Shown here piece after piece: positions 35,582-47,398 of a stretch of 64,000 nt of DNA. The first letter of the stretch is position 1; each line of letters starts with the position of its first letter. The notes beneath the pieces are model-generated. The model did not search any database. It saw nothing but the letters and a program-made list of their open reading frames with translations, and was not told the origin of the DNA. The DNA comes from Gnetum montanum (taxonomy: Eukaryota; Streptophyta; Gnetopsida; Gnetales; Gnetaceae). Position numbers and translations under genes: made by a program. The stretch covers positions 16,134 to 80,133 of the forward strand of contig MNCI01003850.1 in the NCBI GenBank assembly GCA_015680685.1, written 5' to 3'.

Positions 35582-36693
35582 CCTACTCTATCAATCTCTT
35601 GTCATTTCTCAAATACTTGCCTCTAGTGTGGCTATTGGAGCTTTTGCAACTTTATTGTTCTAGCACCTACACTAGTTTTCGCACACTAGTGCTACAAGCT
35701 CTTGCAACTGGTCCAGCAGTCACGGCACTTGTAGCATCCTTGCAGCCAATGGTTTGATCTCATCTCACATTGTGTGGTTATTTTCCTATTTTCTTTGCAT
35801 TGTGTTTATAGGATGAAGCCCTAGAGGAAGTCATGCAAAGACACATCTCATCATAGTGGCAAGTCATCACATTGCTCCGATGTGCATGATCAGGCTAGCT
35901 AAACCACTGAAGAGTGCACATTCCTATTACCCCGCTATCACCTACTTGCATTTATCTATTTTACCTTGCATTTTCTTACCTTCTCCTGCATCACTAAGCT
36001 TGCAACCCCTTTGATGCACATGGAACCCTATTTATGTTAACTGTAGAATACATAACAAACAAAATGTAACTCATCCTATGGGAATCCTCTTTGGGCTAGT
36101 GAAAGCCCAAGTGTATGTGATGTAACTCATCCCAAGGAGCAAACACCTGACCTAATAATGCGAAATGGTTACACTAAAGCAAAGCCTATTAGATGGCACA
36201 CAACCCATCTAACAAAAGGCATCTCATAGCTAGCATCTTGCAATGTGTAAAACCCAAAGTAGGCTCACTTCACAAAAAAAAACAGCAAAGAGAATGGGGC
36301 AAAAACATGTACCTAAGAAAAATTAGCAAGGTTGCAATTTCACAACTAGTCTAACCTTGAATCTACATTGACCATGTTACAAGCCCTTCGATGAGAGGTT
36401 ACAATTTCAGGGGCAAGTCATTCTGGTGCCATGGACATTGACTCTCTCATAAGCAGTTTGACAAGAGGTCATTGTTTCAGTGACAAGCTACCTTGGTGTC
36501 ATGATCCTTGTTAGCCATGCTAACTTCACATCTTGTAGTGGCATGCATTGTTTGCATCTCATTCCCTTGTTACCTCTTAGCACACTCTCTACATCCTTTA
36601 TCCCCCGCATACCATTACCCTTAGCACTCTTGAGCATGACAAAGTAACATTTGGTCAAGTACTGATGAGCGTTGTTGGTGCCAGGCCTGTTGT
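35582..36693 (+). other. E1 3' untranslated region, right of E2
   Basis: This is the continuation of E1 after the E2 insertion and begins with target copy CCTAC. No coding frame is supported. Two related words containing GACAAG occur near 36410-36490 (GGCAAGTCATTCTGGTGCCA and a variant). Confidence 0.5.
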
Positions 36694-36768
36694 GGTGTTT
36701 TGCATTCTTTGTTGACATCTCTCAGTCCACTCCTGCAGATATCAACAAAGAGGGACCAATTAAACACC
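36694..36768. promoter_or_regulatory. Hairpin around polypurine tract and 3' LTR start of E1
   Basis: GGTGTTTTGCATTCTTTGTT is mirrored by ATCAACAAAG and AATTAAACACC. The purine tract AAAGAGGGACCAA (36747-36759) and the LTR start lie in the 3' arm. Stems: GGTGTTT with AAACACC, and CTTTGTTGA with TCAACAAAG. Confidence 0.55.
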
Positions 36769-38280
36769 ACCAAATTTGGGCTCCCAAGTCTCTACTACAG
36801 ATTTGTCTAAGTGTCAAAACTTGAAAAGTTTTGTCTAAGTGTTGAGCCTACACTTCCCACTACTGGGACTATGCTCCAAAGCATAGTTAGTATACTTAAC
36901 ACTAACAGCCAAGATTTGCAAAATTTTCTAAGTGTCAACAACAGCTGCGAATTTTTCTAAGTGTCCTAACTACACTTAACCTATCGGGACAATGCTCCAA
37001 AGCATAATTAGCCTTGGAATGATCAGTTTTTCAAATTTTCCTAACTGCCAAGCCAAAGGCTACTATGCATGGTTGGGACAGATGAAATAGTTTATCAGAT
37101 TTTCTAACTTCTGGCACTACGCTCCCTATTATGCTCTAGGACATAGTTAGCATAGTTAGTGCTAAGGACAGCAAGTTTGCAAGATTTCTCTAAGTGTTTA
37201 GGCTACCCTCTCCCTACTAGGACTATGCTCCAGATCGTAGCTAGCATAGTCTACAATGAACCTCACTTTTAGCAAGATTTGCCTAGCTCCTTGAACTACA
37301 CTCCAAAGCATAGTTAGCATAGTCTACTAGAACTACCTTCAAAAGCTTCTAGAACTTAGCATTAGCCTGCATCTCAACTCCAACATTCCTTTGACAAGTA
37401 AGATTAACAATTTGCATTTCATTTGCATCCCCCATTTTCTCCAAAATTGTACCTATACTCGACATCACTTGAGAGAGTGGGAAATGTAGTCCCGGAGTGT
37501 AGTCTCCAAACTCCACTATTTTGCATTATTTTCAGGAACTTTACGGTCTATTTGGAATTTGCATTTGTTGTCTTGGTAGTGTAGTCATAGTCTGCTAGTC
37601 TCACAAGGTCTATTGGAGCACATCAACTGAACACCATTTTGCTTCAATGGGAGCATAGTTGGGGTTAGCATAGTCCCAACTACCCGTTCGCCACATGATG
37701 CTTAATCCATGACTCATGCTAACCCTAACCCTATAAGTAACTCCAATGTTTCACATTTTAGGGGTTGGCAAATCAAAAGCAAAGTTAGCATTAGCATTTT
37801 AAGCACCCTTGCACCTAAGCACAGGTAGCATCTTGGCAAACCGTGGGACAGCATGGCACCATTGTACATCGTACAGCACACCATATACCATTGCAGCTTG
37901 TAGGACACTGCAACAACCAACCCAATAGGCTCAAACTTCATGGCAACATCAATTCTTCACAATCGAACACCCTAAAAATGTGACTACGCTACTTACTATG
38001 CCTATTTGTACACTGTGTACCTCCTAAACTTGTCTTTGCAATTGACTACACTCCACTCATTTGGGATGGTGCCTTTCTCTCTTGACCACATTTTGTGCAT
38101 TTTTCACATTTTTTCTTACATTTTAGCATTCTACTTGAACTTTGAACTATTCATGCACATATTCAAGCATTTGCATCCTCATTTTCGCATCCAAAACCTC
38201 TACTACACTCACATCCACGAACACTGTGGATATCACAAAACATCATGTCCCCATTAACACCTGTTTTGTCATAATACCCG
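36760..38280 (+). repeat. 3' LTR of E1, 3' end missing
   Basis: It starts TTAAACACCACCAAATTTGG and follows 8144-9660 base for base with many substitutions. Similarity fades near 38280, about 170 bases before the expected LTR end. Confidence 0.75.
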
Positions 38281-39079
38281 TTTTGTGCACATAGTAAAAA
38301 TTATGTAGTTGGGCGTAGGAATGAAGAGATTGATTTGAATTAAGCTAGAATTGCACTTGAATTGTTAAAATACAAAATATGATTGAAAAATCTTTTAGAG
38401 CTATTTGTAGTTGTTTGGTGTACTATGCTATATCTTTGTGCCCTTTTCATTTTTTAACTACATTTGTTGGTACTTGTTTTTCTTTTGGTTGGACATAGAA
38501 ATAGATGACATTTTTACATGTAATAGTTAGATTTCAAGTTACTTTAGGAACCCTTGAAATCTTAGAAAATAGTATTTATTTATTCAAAAAATTTATACCA
38601 TTATTAATCATGTTAGATTAATTTTGTTAAATATATTATAGAAACATATTATGGGAATTTTTTAAATCTTTTTTTAATAAAAAATTTTAAATGTGAGTTA
38701 TAGTAGAATATACATAGGGTCTTAGTTAAAACACAAATCAAGAATTTTATTTGCATAGTATTGTATACATTGTATGGTATGGAATATTCAGTAAAAAATT
38801 CTATAGAAAATAAAAAACCATGCACACGTGTCAAACCATGCACACAAGTGTCACACACCATGCCGAGAAGCGTCACGTGTACGAGGGTTTTTCATTTGCA
38901 GCCGGGTACATTAATACGCCCTTTTGGCAACAAGAAAAAAGTTATCACCCACCGGGCATTTCGATTTTCGCTGGTCTGGAAACCAAAGACGAAATTCTAT
39001 AACCTTAAAAAGGGACAAGAGCGGAAGAATTGAGAACACGATAATATCGAAGAGAGACGACTAAAACAACTAATAGAGG
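38281..39079 (+). promoter_or_regulatory. Upstream region of gene copy 2 with two G-box motifs
   Basis: The left half (38290-38800) is AT-rich and shows no gene. At 38825-38830 and 38874-38879 there are CACGTG cores (ACACGTGT and TCACGTGT). These are known plant bZIP/bHLH sites and ABRE-like elements. A short imperfect repeat of ACCATGCACAC lies at 38817-38855. That these sites regulate gene copy 2 is inferred from distance only. Confidence 0.35.
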
Positions 39080-40451
39080 ATGGAGAATCAAGAACCTGCA
39101 ATGCATTCTGCGGCAAACACTTTCATTCAAGAACAAAAACCCTGCACACAACCTCCTCTGGCATCATCGCTTCAGCAGCAGAAGAAGATGATGAAAATGC
39201 TCATGATGATGAGCGCTGTTTTCCTGTTGTCACCGTTGGCAATGGTGACTGGACGGCACATCAGCTCCCAAGCATCCAGCACCAAGACGAAGACGTAAGT
39301 TATCAATGAATCAAATCAATCAACCATTCATGCATGGATTCATTTATCTTTCATTTAATTATTAAATTAGATTAGGGGAGAAACGTTAACATCACCCTTG
39401 CTTTTCTGGTTGGTTCGTTGATTCATTTTCTATAGTACGCGTTACTGACCCACATTGATGAGTTCAAATTAATTTACACGGTAAAAATATAATGTCTGTT
39501 TTTCAATGATTAAATACTCGGTAAAAATGTTAACTGGGCTTGAAAAGTGAATCAGAAAAAACCTCTGGGTGCTTCAGGTCGGTGGTCCTAAAACGTCCGG
39601 CACATGTTTTATGTTTAATCCTATTTTTAAATTTTTTTTTCTTACTTCAATTATTTTTTATTTAACTTTTATTACTTCTTTCCTAAAATTCTTTTTAAAT
39701 GGGCCATTTCTTTGTGTAACTGCTTATTGAGGGCCATGAAAGAATCATTGGTTTTGGGAATTGAGGATCGGTCGTTTAAAATAAGTTTGAATGCGCAAGT
39801 GAGACGGGATAAGAGGTAGGGATGTGAATTAAAATATAATAAAATATTTTAATTATATTTTTTATATTCTAAAAGGCAGATTTCCTCGTGACAAATATGC
39901 ACACACAATGAATGAATGCTTGATTGCTGTCACCAAGTCTTATACAGCGTCACATCTAATACATAATTGTTTTTTTTATCTTTTATATTTTAGGTTTGTT
40001 AAGTCTGAGTTTGATTGATTGTATTGTGTTGGAGGGTTGGGTTTCAGCTTTTTGGCCTTTACACGGTGGCGGTCAAGGTGAAGACAGCCTCTTCTGCGCT
40101 ACCGGAACTTGCTGTGGTCAACTTGGAGGTGGGAGACAAATATGGCAATGAAGCAAGAATCACGGGATTTTTCCAGCCTTACTTGGGGCAGTAGCAGCCA
40201 GAGATGTGTCAATATTCCAACCGGACAAGTGCCTGCAGTTGGATCCCTGCAAGATGAATATGAGCGTCAACGCCTTCTCTTGTCTCCGTGAGTGGCAAGT
40301 GCAGTGCACCAATGTTATGGTCATGCTAGAGCGAGACAACGTCCTTTTGCCGAGACAGATCTTGCCTGTTAATTATATTTTCACAGCAAACAGGTCCCAC
40401 TACCAACTGGATTTGTGCACCACTGATTGCTTCAAATCTATATCTAAATAA
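39080..40451 (+). pseudogene. Gene copy 2, frameshifted two-exon relative of gene copy 1
   Basis: Exon 1 is 39080-39294, with a longer N-terminus and the same hydrophobic core (MLMMMSAVFLLSPLAMVTG). The intron is 39295-40047, with donor GTAAGT and acceptor GGGTTTCAG. Exon 2 runs from 40048. Relative to copy 1 one base is missing in exon 1 (CACATCAGC against CACATCCAGC) and one early in exon 2, so the spliced frame hits TGA soon after the join. In the frame matching copy 1, exon 2 reads GEDSLFCATGTCCGQ and ends at the same TGA (40149-40151). Past that TGA the same frame stays open to 40451 and holds six cysteines (CLQLDPC, FSC, VQC, CTTDC). AATAAA overlaps the final stop. It could be a pseudogene or a gene with another start and splice form. 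Confidence 0.5.
39808..39850. repeat. Short AT-rich repeat R1, copy in the intron of gene copy 2
   Basis: It has the same words as 268-311 and 1044-1086, starting GATAAGAGGTAGGGATGTGA. Its place in the intron equals that in copy 1. Confidence 0.55.
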
Positions 40452-40599
40452 AATGTTTATATATATATATAATTACCACTGCTGTTATATATAAGGGAGC
40501 GTATAGATACATTCTTGTATTGTTATCCCCCATTCTCATCTACACTTTCATATCACCTACTCTAGCCAGCTTTCATATCATTTCTATTAGAAATAAGCA

Positions 40600-41202
40600 T
40601 TCTAAGGTGAGGGGTAGACATGTTGGTATTGTTTGCTTAATTAAAAAAGTTCAGATACCATTCTATTAAGGTGCATAAAGTCAATGATAATAACCCATAT
40701 TTGTTGGTTAAAGTTTAAGGCATTTCATAGGTTCTTTATATTGCTTTTTGTTATTTTGCTCTAAGAGATTCTTTTATTTGCAATTATGCTAATCTTTCAC
40801 AAGAGCATCCTTTTCAGTACTTGGATCAAGATATTGTAGAATTCTCTAGGCTTGGTAAAGTTTTTCTTTGTGGACAAAGTCATATTCAAAGGCTTGTTTG
40901 GAATTCTAAATTAAAGCTCAATGAAGAGCTCTATTTAGTTCACAAAAGATCATCTACTGATCATATTACAAATTAGATGGGTATTCATTTCTTAGAATAG
41001 GATAATTCCTTTAATTTTTAAATCCTTAATGGCATTAGTAAATTTTCTCTCTTCTCTCATTTCACCTTTTATTAGGCATCAAGGTAACTCTTGCATTGAT
41101 CTTCTTTTGTCTACCCATGATAAAATAGACACAATGAAAAACTTTCAACTAGAAGAAAAACTCCCAAAATCTCCTTATCATTACCTAAAATTTACTATTG
41201 TT
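40600..41202 (+). pseudogene. LINE ORF2 endonuclease fragment
   Basis: Several frames join into an apurinic-endonuclease-like region. Pieces include IALCYFALRDSF (near 40735), DQDIVEFSRLGKVFLCG (near 40828), ILNGISKF (near 41022) and SCIDLLLSTHDKIDTMKNFQ (near 41090), ending LPKSPYHYLKFT. In LINE endonucleases the last part is normally SDH, which is SPY here. Such enzymes nick target DNA for reverse transcription. No RT follows, because element E4 starts at 41203. The call comes from the order of motifs and needs a profile search. Confidence 0.6.
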
Positions 41203-42191
41203 TGATGAGAGGTAGGTATCCCTACATCCAACCATATGAATCACAAGTATCCACACATGATCAAGTCAAATTCTATGGATGGGACTGGTTGTGGCATCTA
41301 AATCATTATGCCTTGATCGCAATTCATTGTCTTCCTACCTAGACTAGTGGTAGCTTTGTTATGTATGGTTTAGTCTAGACTGAGGCATATGATTCTTGAT
41401 GTTGTCCCGGCCTTATGCTACTTCCAATGATAATAGATAAATTAATTATTTAATCTAATTAACAATAGAAAGTAAAGTCTAAAATAGCCTATGGATGATG
41501 AGTATTCATTCCTAGCTTGTTGTACACATCTTGAACCTACGTATCCACTGATGGAATTACCAAGCACTACACTATTGGGTGAACCATGTGATAACACTAC
41601 TGGGATTACCAAGCACTATGCTATTGGGTGAACCAAGGGATAACGCTACTAGGATTACCAAGCACTACACTATTGTAGGTGATAATGCTACTAGGATTAT
41701 GAAGCGAATACATGTTTACACTAGAAACTGATCACGATCATTCTACCAATTGATTAACTTGCATGAAATGTAGATATTAACTAACTACATGAAAAGTAAA
41801 TTACGTGGAGAGTAAATCTAATCTAAGTCAAAGTGGTGCAACGAATAAGAATTAACATCGATCTTATTATTGTTCATGAAATGTGTCTAGGTACACTGCC
41901 ACTCGAATAAGACATCGTACAATTGACTTAGATCCACAGTACAGGAACTCACTGACTATTCTCTAAGATTACAAAATAAAACTACAAGAGTTTTGCTACT
42001 CTATTGACCAAAGAATAGAATGAATCATGTGCCCAAGTGTTGTATTTATAATCAGGCATGCATCCCGCGATATCAAATATTCGATATCGAAACTTGAGCT
42101 CCAATATCAAAGCTAAGATATTAAACCCTTGATATCAGATATCCAATATAGAACACTTGATATCTTATCCTACGAAAAACACAATTTATCA
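41203..42191 (-). repeat. 3' LTR of E4
   Basis: In plus view it starts TGATGAGAGGTAGG and ends CACAATTTATCA (989 bp). It matches 46914-47398 and, inverted, the E0 LTR at 4961-5851. Near 41540-41700 the words GGATTACCAAGCACTA repeat about four times. The left flank TTGTT (41198-41202) is a candidate target duplication. Confidence 0.75.
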
Positions 42192-44879
42192 TACCCCCAT
42201 GACTGAATGAAAACTTGTTCTTGAGTGAACAAAAGAAGGAACAAGTTCCTTACAAAATATTGGGAAGGTATGGGATTATTCACTGACTCTAACTACTAAT
42301 TAACCCTGAGTGTCACATTATAAAATTTTATTCGAGTGGATGTAGACAAAATGACAAAGTGACAAAAAGACTAGGCAGACATTGAAGATTACAAAATTTC
42401 TAGAGGTCTTCAAAAACCCATTAAACATGGTTCTTCTTATTGCTACTAGTAGTGAGAGACTTTCAACCTTGATTGTTATGTTCATGCTTCTTTGGTTATG
42501 TAGAATTCTCTTGAAGGATGGACTTAAATTTGTTCTCACTATCCCATGGATAGAGCAATCATGTGATGTTTAAGCTATTATCTTGTATATGCTACTATTT
42601 ATCCATGGGCACATCCTCTATTGTCCCTCTCTTGGCTTCATTTTCATGCCTAGAAAAAGGTTGTCTTCCTTAGACATCCTTTTTAGCATCACTTGTAGTC
42701 ACCAAAGGATCAACATTAGCTTTGGTAAATTTTCATTAATAATTAACCCTTTTCAAATCCCTTAGTTTGTGTTTAAGCATAAGGTGATGACAATGTACTA
42801 TGCTAAGGGCTATGAAGTAACTAAAATCATCAAGCTGTTTATCTTATTCTGGTTAATTACTATTAGTTACCATAATGTTCAAATATAGGATGTAGGAAAA
42901 ATTTCAAAAATTTCAAAGTGGGCATCCCTAACCCCCATAACTAATAAGTGTAACTCTAGAATCACACAAGTTTTCAAATAATTAAAAACAAAGGTCCAAT
43001 GTAGAAGATAGCCAAGAAAGTTTTTGAAAGTTGAAGGATATTGAGATAGAGAAGTAGGAAAAATTAATTAATAAAAATTGATGAGAAGTAGTTCAAAAGG
43101 CATACATAAATTCAAAGAAATTGTCATTAATGTTCTTGAAGATGTGAAGGTTAGTTTAAAGCCATGATCAACAAAAGTTATGCATGTGGGTCCTCTCTAA
43201 AGTAGGCTCCTACCATAATGCCCTTGCATAACCACTTCTAGAGATGTTCATGGGCACCTTAGAAGTTAAATGTAGATCATGTCTTTATTCCAAACAACAC
43301 ACAACTTCCTTGGTTGGGATGTTGCACTATACTTTACAAAACCAAAAGGCTCATAGTTGTATGCAGTAGTGAGGTGAATAATGGAATGAGAAGATATTGC
43401 AAATATTGGGATGCAAGGTGCTTAACAATGTCCATAATAGATTCTTGTGTCAAATGTAATTAAAATGATCTTCATACCTATCCCTCCAAGTTCAAACCAA
43501 GTCCATACCATTATGAGTGATCTCGCATTGATGTGTTCCTTCCTATCTATGACCATGAGTCCACAACCACATCAAAAAACAATCATCACTTCAAAAAGAA
43601 AAGAAAAGAGAAGAAGAAAGGAAGGGCCTTAGTTAAAGGGGCACCTTCAAGCATGGGTAACTTGTCTTTCCAACCCCATAACTAGTGCTTGTATTCCATT
43701 ATTTTGTCTAAGGGGTGTAGTTTGAATTCCCATTATTGTTTTTTTTCTTTTAATTTTATATTTATGATTTTGGATGGGAACCACACGATTCAAAGACATA
43801 CCTTCCTTTTTATTGATTGACTGAGGAGTGTTGATATGTTCTACAAGGAGTCATAAACCACATGAAGGAAGTCAAGAAGAGAATCCAACAAATTGCCTTG
43901 AGGTCACACCCTTTGCCTTTCCCACTTGGTTGTTTCCTTTATCTTCAAGTTACATTGATCATTCATTAATTTTGGTTTCATAAGGGAAGAACCAAATTGC
44001 TTTCATGATAAAGACAATTTATTTAGAGAACTGGATGGATGGATGAGGTGGTGTCACTACTTTACACAATTACTTACCCAACCATCTTGATAGTATAGCA
44101 CAAAAACCAAATACATAACATTGAATTTTCCATCATGACTTGGCAATTTTATTAATAAAAACATAAAAGATATTCATAAACATAAAGAAAATGACTCAAG
44201 AAAAGAGAAAAGTATAAAGAAAATAAAAATATTAAGAAATGAAAAACATATGAAGAATCAAAACATTTCGGAAGAAATAAGAAAATGCTAAATAATTGTA
44301 AAATAAAAAAAGTGAAAAACACTTATTAGCTCTTGATTTAGGATGGGGCATCTCCCCCATGACTAAGCGTAAAGATGGGATAAGAGCTAATAAGTGGATT
44401 GGTTAGTTCCATGCATCTTTAAAATAGTTTTGCACTCTTATTTCCAAGCCACTAGGTATTTTTTGGTTTAGTGGGTACTGCGTAGACTAGCTTTTTCTCA
44501 TACACTTATTTATGGTGGATTGATATAGGGGTTGTATTAACATTTTGAACTTCTAGCCCATAATTGCACCCATTATTATTAGTTATGCATGGATTGTTTT
44601 ATCTCTCCATGGTGATAAGTTTATCTTTTATGTCTTTTGTTTGAATGGTGATGGTTGTTAGCTTGTGTATGATCAAGAAGCATCGTTTTTTAGAGGAAGG
44701 GTGTTGCACCAGATTGGCCTTGTGTGGGTTTCGATGTGCTAGTAGGTCTAAAAGTTTTGTGCTTGTGTGAGGAAACTACCCTAAGGAAAGAACATTTTTG
44801 AGTTTATTATTGGATCTAATAGCATTATCATTTCCATGTATGTTCATTGCACAAAAGGCATTCTTTTGTTGAGTCTATG
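42192..44879 (-). other. E4 non-coding internal region
   Basis: This 2.7-kb region between gag and 3' LTR begins, in element sense, far after the gag end and closes with purine tract TGGGGGTA at 42192-42199. Short open frames occur on both strands, but none resembles pol or a known domain. The middle (44140-44330) is A-rich. Confidence 0.5.
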
Positions 44880-46788
44880 ATGCCAATCCTTCCTGTGCTG
44901 CTGGCGGTGACATATGATGGAGGATGAGAGGCTTGAGATGGTAATCCTTTGGAAGATGTTGTGGGTTGATGTTATTTGGGAGAGTGGTAGTAGTGATTTG
45001 AGGTAGAGGAAGTAGAACCAATCGAAGAAATAATTTGTTGAACACAATATCAATACAAGTTTGGCTAGTAGTAAGGGTAGTGCTGGTTTGATGATGACCT
45101 TCTCCATGACTGTGGGTTTTGCCACTATGGTTGATGATAGTGTTGAGGCTAGTAAGAAGTCCCACTAGGATAGTACAGTTGGTTGTAGAACTATCTATAA
45201 TTACCTTGTGAGTAAGGTAATTTCCTAGGCATTTACTTTTGTACAAACTTGGGATTCAAAGAAAAAGCCCAATACTCATGTAGATGTAACATGATTAGGT
45301 AATAGCCCTTTGGATGGTCATATAGGCATATGTCACATCCTCTATCCTCTTTTGTGGTTGAGTCTAGAGCCTATTCTTCTACAACCACTTTTCCTTTTGT
45401 TGATCAGTGTTCCTAGTTGTTTCTTGATTCTTTTTCCTCTTATTTTGATCACTTGATTTGTTTAACATTACTCTCTCATCTACTAATTTTACATATGGTG
45501 TAACTTTATCATTCATAAACTCCCACATATTATGTAGCCTTGCTTCAAGCTCATCAATAGGCTATTGGGTTGGCAAGGTTTTTTGTGGAATTACCTCATC
45601 GAGAATTTCTTCTTTTTCCTCATCATAGATATGGATCCCTTTCTTTTGAAGAGTTGGATCCTAATTATATTACTCCACATTCTCTCATTTACATAGGTCT
45701 CTATTTTCCTTTTCCACCTGTCAGATTAGCCTTTCTATTTGATGGGCTTTTAATTCAAATAATTAGCCATGGGCATAAATCCAAAGGATCTCCCTCATTT
45801 GATTACGAAGCCCATCTATGATATGGAAAGGTTTCTCTTTTTGAGAGAAATCATGGTTGGGACATCTATGTAATAGAGAATAGTATCTATCCAAGGCCAC
45901 ATCCAAGGATGCATGATTTTCTTGCTTCCATCCTTGGATTTGTTTTCTCAAGTTGGACACTCTTATATAGGTTTGGTATTTCTCATTGAAGAGTTCTAGA
46001 ATCGTGGTTCACTAGTGCATTGAATTCAGTTCCAACAATCTATACCAATTTTTGGCTTCATCTATTAGTTTCCTATGAAAGGGATTAAGCTTTTTCCACT
46101 TATGTAAAATATTTTGCAAGGCGTAGGCACCATGGAAGGCTTGTAAGTAATGTTGTGGATCAGAATTATAGCCTCCCATAAATTTAGGAATGTTTTCCAT
46201 ATCAAGCCATTTGATGTAACTATCCCTTTGATGCCTTTGGGATTTTTAAACTACCTCACTAATTTGTGTCACATCCCTAGTAGCCAATAAGGATTCATAT
46301 TCATTAGATGTGTCGTGGTAAGAATTTGTATTTCTATTTTTCTAATATTGATGATCTTGCATATGCTCACTTTGATGTCTTTGATCTTTCCCTTAGGTTT
46401 TATTTCTATCATCATCTTAACCCATTAGTGGATATCTATCTCTATACCTATGTTCATCTTTGTTAAAACTAGATGTTGAAGAGGAAGATGAAGATGAGGA
46501 ACTGGGAGAATCACCATGGCTTCTATAGTTCTCTCCATGGTCCCTTGATTTATCTTTTCTAGGTTTAAAGGAGGTCCTAGTCCTTAAGGCCCTCCTTGTT
46601 CTAGGACTTTCTTGATCTTTTATAGGATTATCTGTATCAATTAAACGTAGTCCTTGCATGTAGCATGGGTTGAAATGAGCATATGAAATCCTTTCTTAAG
46701 GTTGTTCACTCTAATTCTCTTCATTATAGAACCTATTGTTTCTCCTATGAGTGTTCTCATCATACTTGTTCTTATGTGAAGAATACAT
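44880..46788 (-). pseudogene. E4 Gag-like remnant
   Basis: The blocks match E0: a charged N-terminus with a Ser run (SHGDSPSSSSSSSSST, near 46500); MENIPKFMGGYNSDPQHYL at 46200; WKKLNPFHRKLIDEAKNWY near 46090; SLDVALDRYYSLLHRC (45960-45763); CDICLYDHPKGYYLIM near 45340; and a Pro/Thr-rich end (45246-44875). The GG.NSDP..YLQAFH region resembles the start of a retrotrans-gag domain. Four or more stops or frameshifts break it. Compared with E0 it is better kept in the middle. Confidence 0.65.
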
Positions 46789-46913
46789 GGTTTTAATTTA
46801 TGTGACTTCAAATTTTAAAATTTTCTAAAAGATAAATTGTTAATACCTTTATAATGATTGTGTATAATATAACTAATCTAGATAACTAGCACCATCCCTA
46901 ATAACAATGACAA

Positions 46914-47398
46914 TGATGAGCAACGGGTAGCCCCTACACCCAACCATACTAATCACAAGTGTTCACACATGATCTGATCAAATTCTGTGGATGAGACTAG
47001 TTGTGACATCTATATTGTTATGCCTTGATCACGGTTTGTTGTCTTTCCACTTAGACTAGTGGTAGCTTTGTCATGTATGGTTTATTCTAGAGTGAGGCAT
47101 ATGATTCTTGATGTTGTATTGACCTTATGCTACTCCTAACGATAATAGAGAAATTAATTATTTAATCTAGTTAGCAATGGAAAGTAAAGTCTAAACTAGC
47201 CTACAGGCAATGAGTGTCCATTCCTAGCTTCCCATACATATCTTGAACCCACATATCCACTACTAGGATTACCAAGCGCTATGCTACTAGGTAAACCAAG
47301 TAATAACACTGCTAGGATTACCAAGCGAATATGTGTTTACGCTAAAAACTAGTTACACTCATTCTGCAAATTGATTAACTTGCATGAAATGTATATAT
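46914..47398 (-). repeat. 5' LTR of E4, part left of E3
   Basis: It starts TGATGAGCAACGGG in plus view and follows 41203 onward up to GAAATGTATATAT, where the E3 LTR starts. The remainder should lie beyond the window, to the right of E3. Confidence 0.7.

Larger units (their letters stand above)
8144..38280 (+). mobile_element. Tat-type Ty3/gypsy element E1, split by E2
   Basis: E1 reads: 5' LTR (8144-9827), primer-binding site, gag, protease, antisense gene (14711-18420 on minus), integrase C-terminus, tandem array, then E2 inserted at 19892-35581. The E1 3' untranslated part resumes at 35582, followed by the 3' LTR (36760 to about 38280). Both LTRs share long blocks such as AAATTTGGGCTCCCAAGTCT. 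RT, both RNase H domains and the integrase core are missing between 18420 and 18735. The last roughly 170 bases of the 3' LTR are absent, so no target duplication can be shown. Confidence 0.8.
41203..47398 (-). mobile_element. Gag-only LTR element E4
   Basis: On the minus strand: 5' LTR (from beyond E3 to 46914), gag-like region (46788-44880), a long non-coding part, purine tract CATGGGGGTA, and 3' LTR (42191-41203). It is the inverted relative of E0. No protease, RT or integrase was found. It inserted into a LINE fragment, and E3 later inserted into its 5' LTR after 47398. Confidence 0.72.

Noticed and set aside
403-40451. The two small-gene copies considered as LTRs of one giant element
   Set aside because: They contain a coding signal-peptide exon and intron with splice sites, lack TG...CA ends and primer or purine tracts, and the inner elements have their own LTRs.
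40466-40476. A short TA microsatellite after gene copy 2
   Set aside because: It is only a few repeats long and unremarkable in AT-rich flanking DNA.
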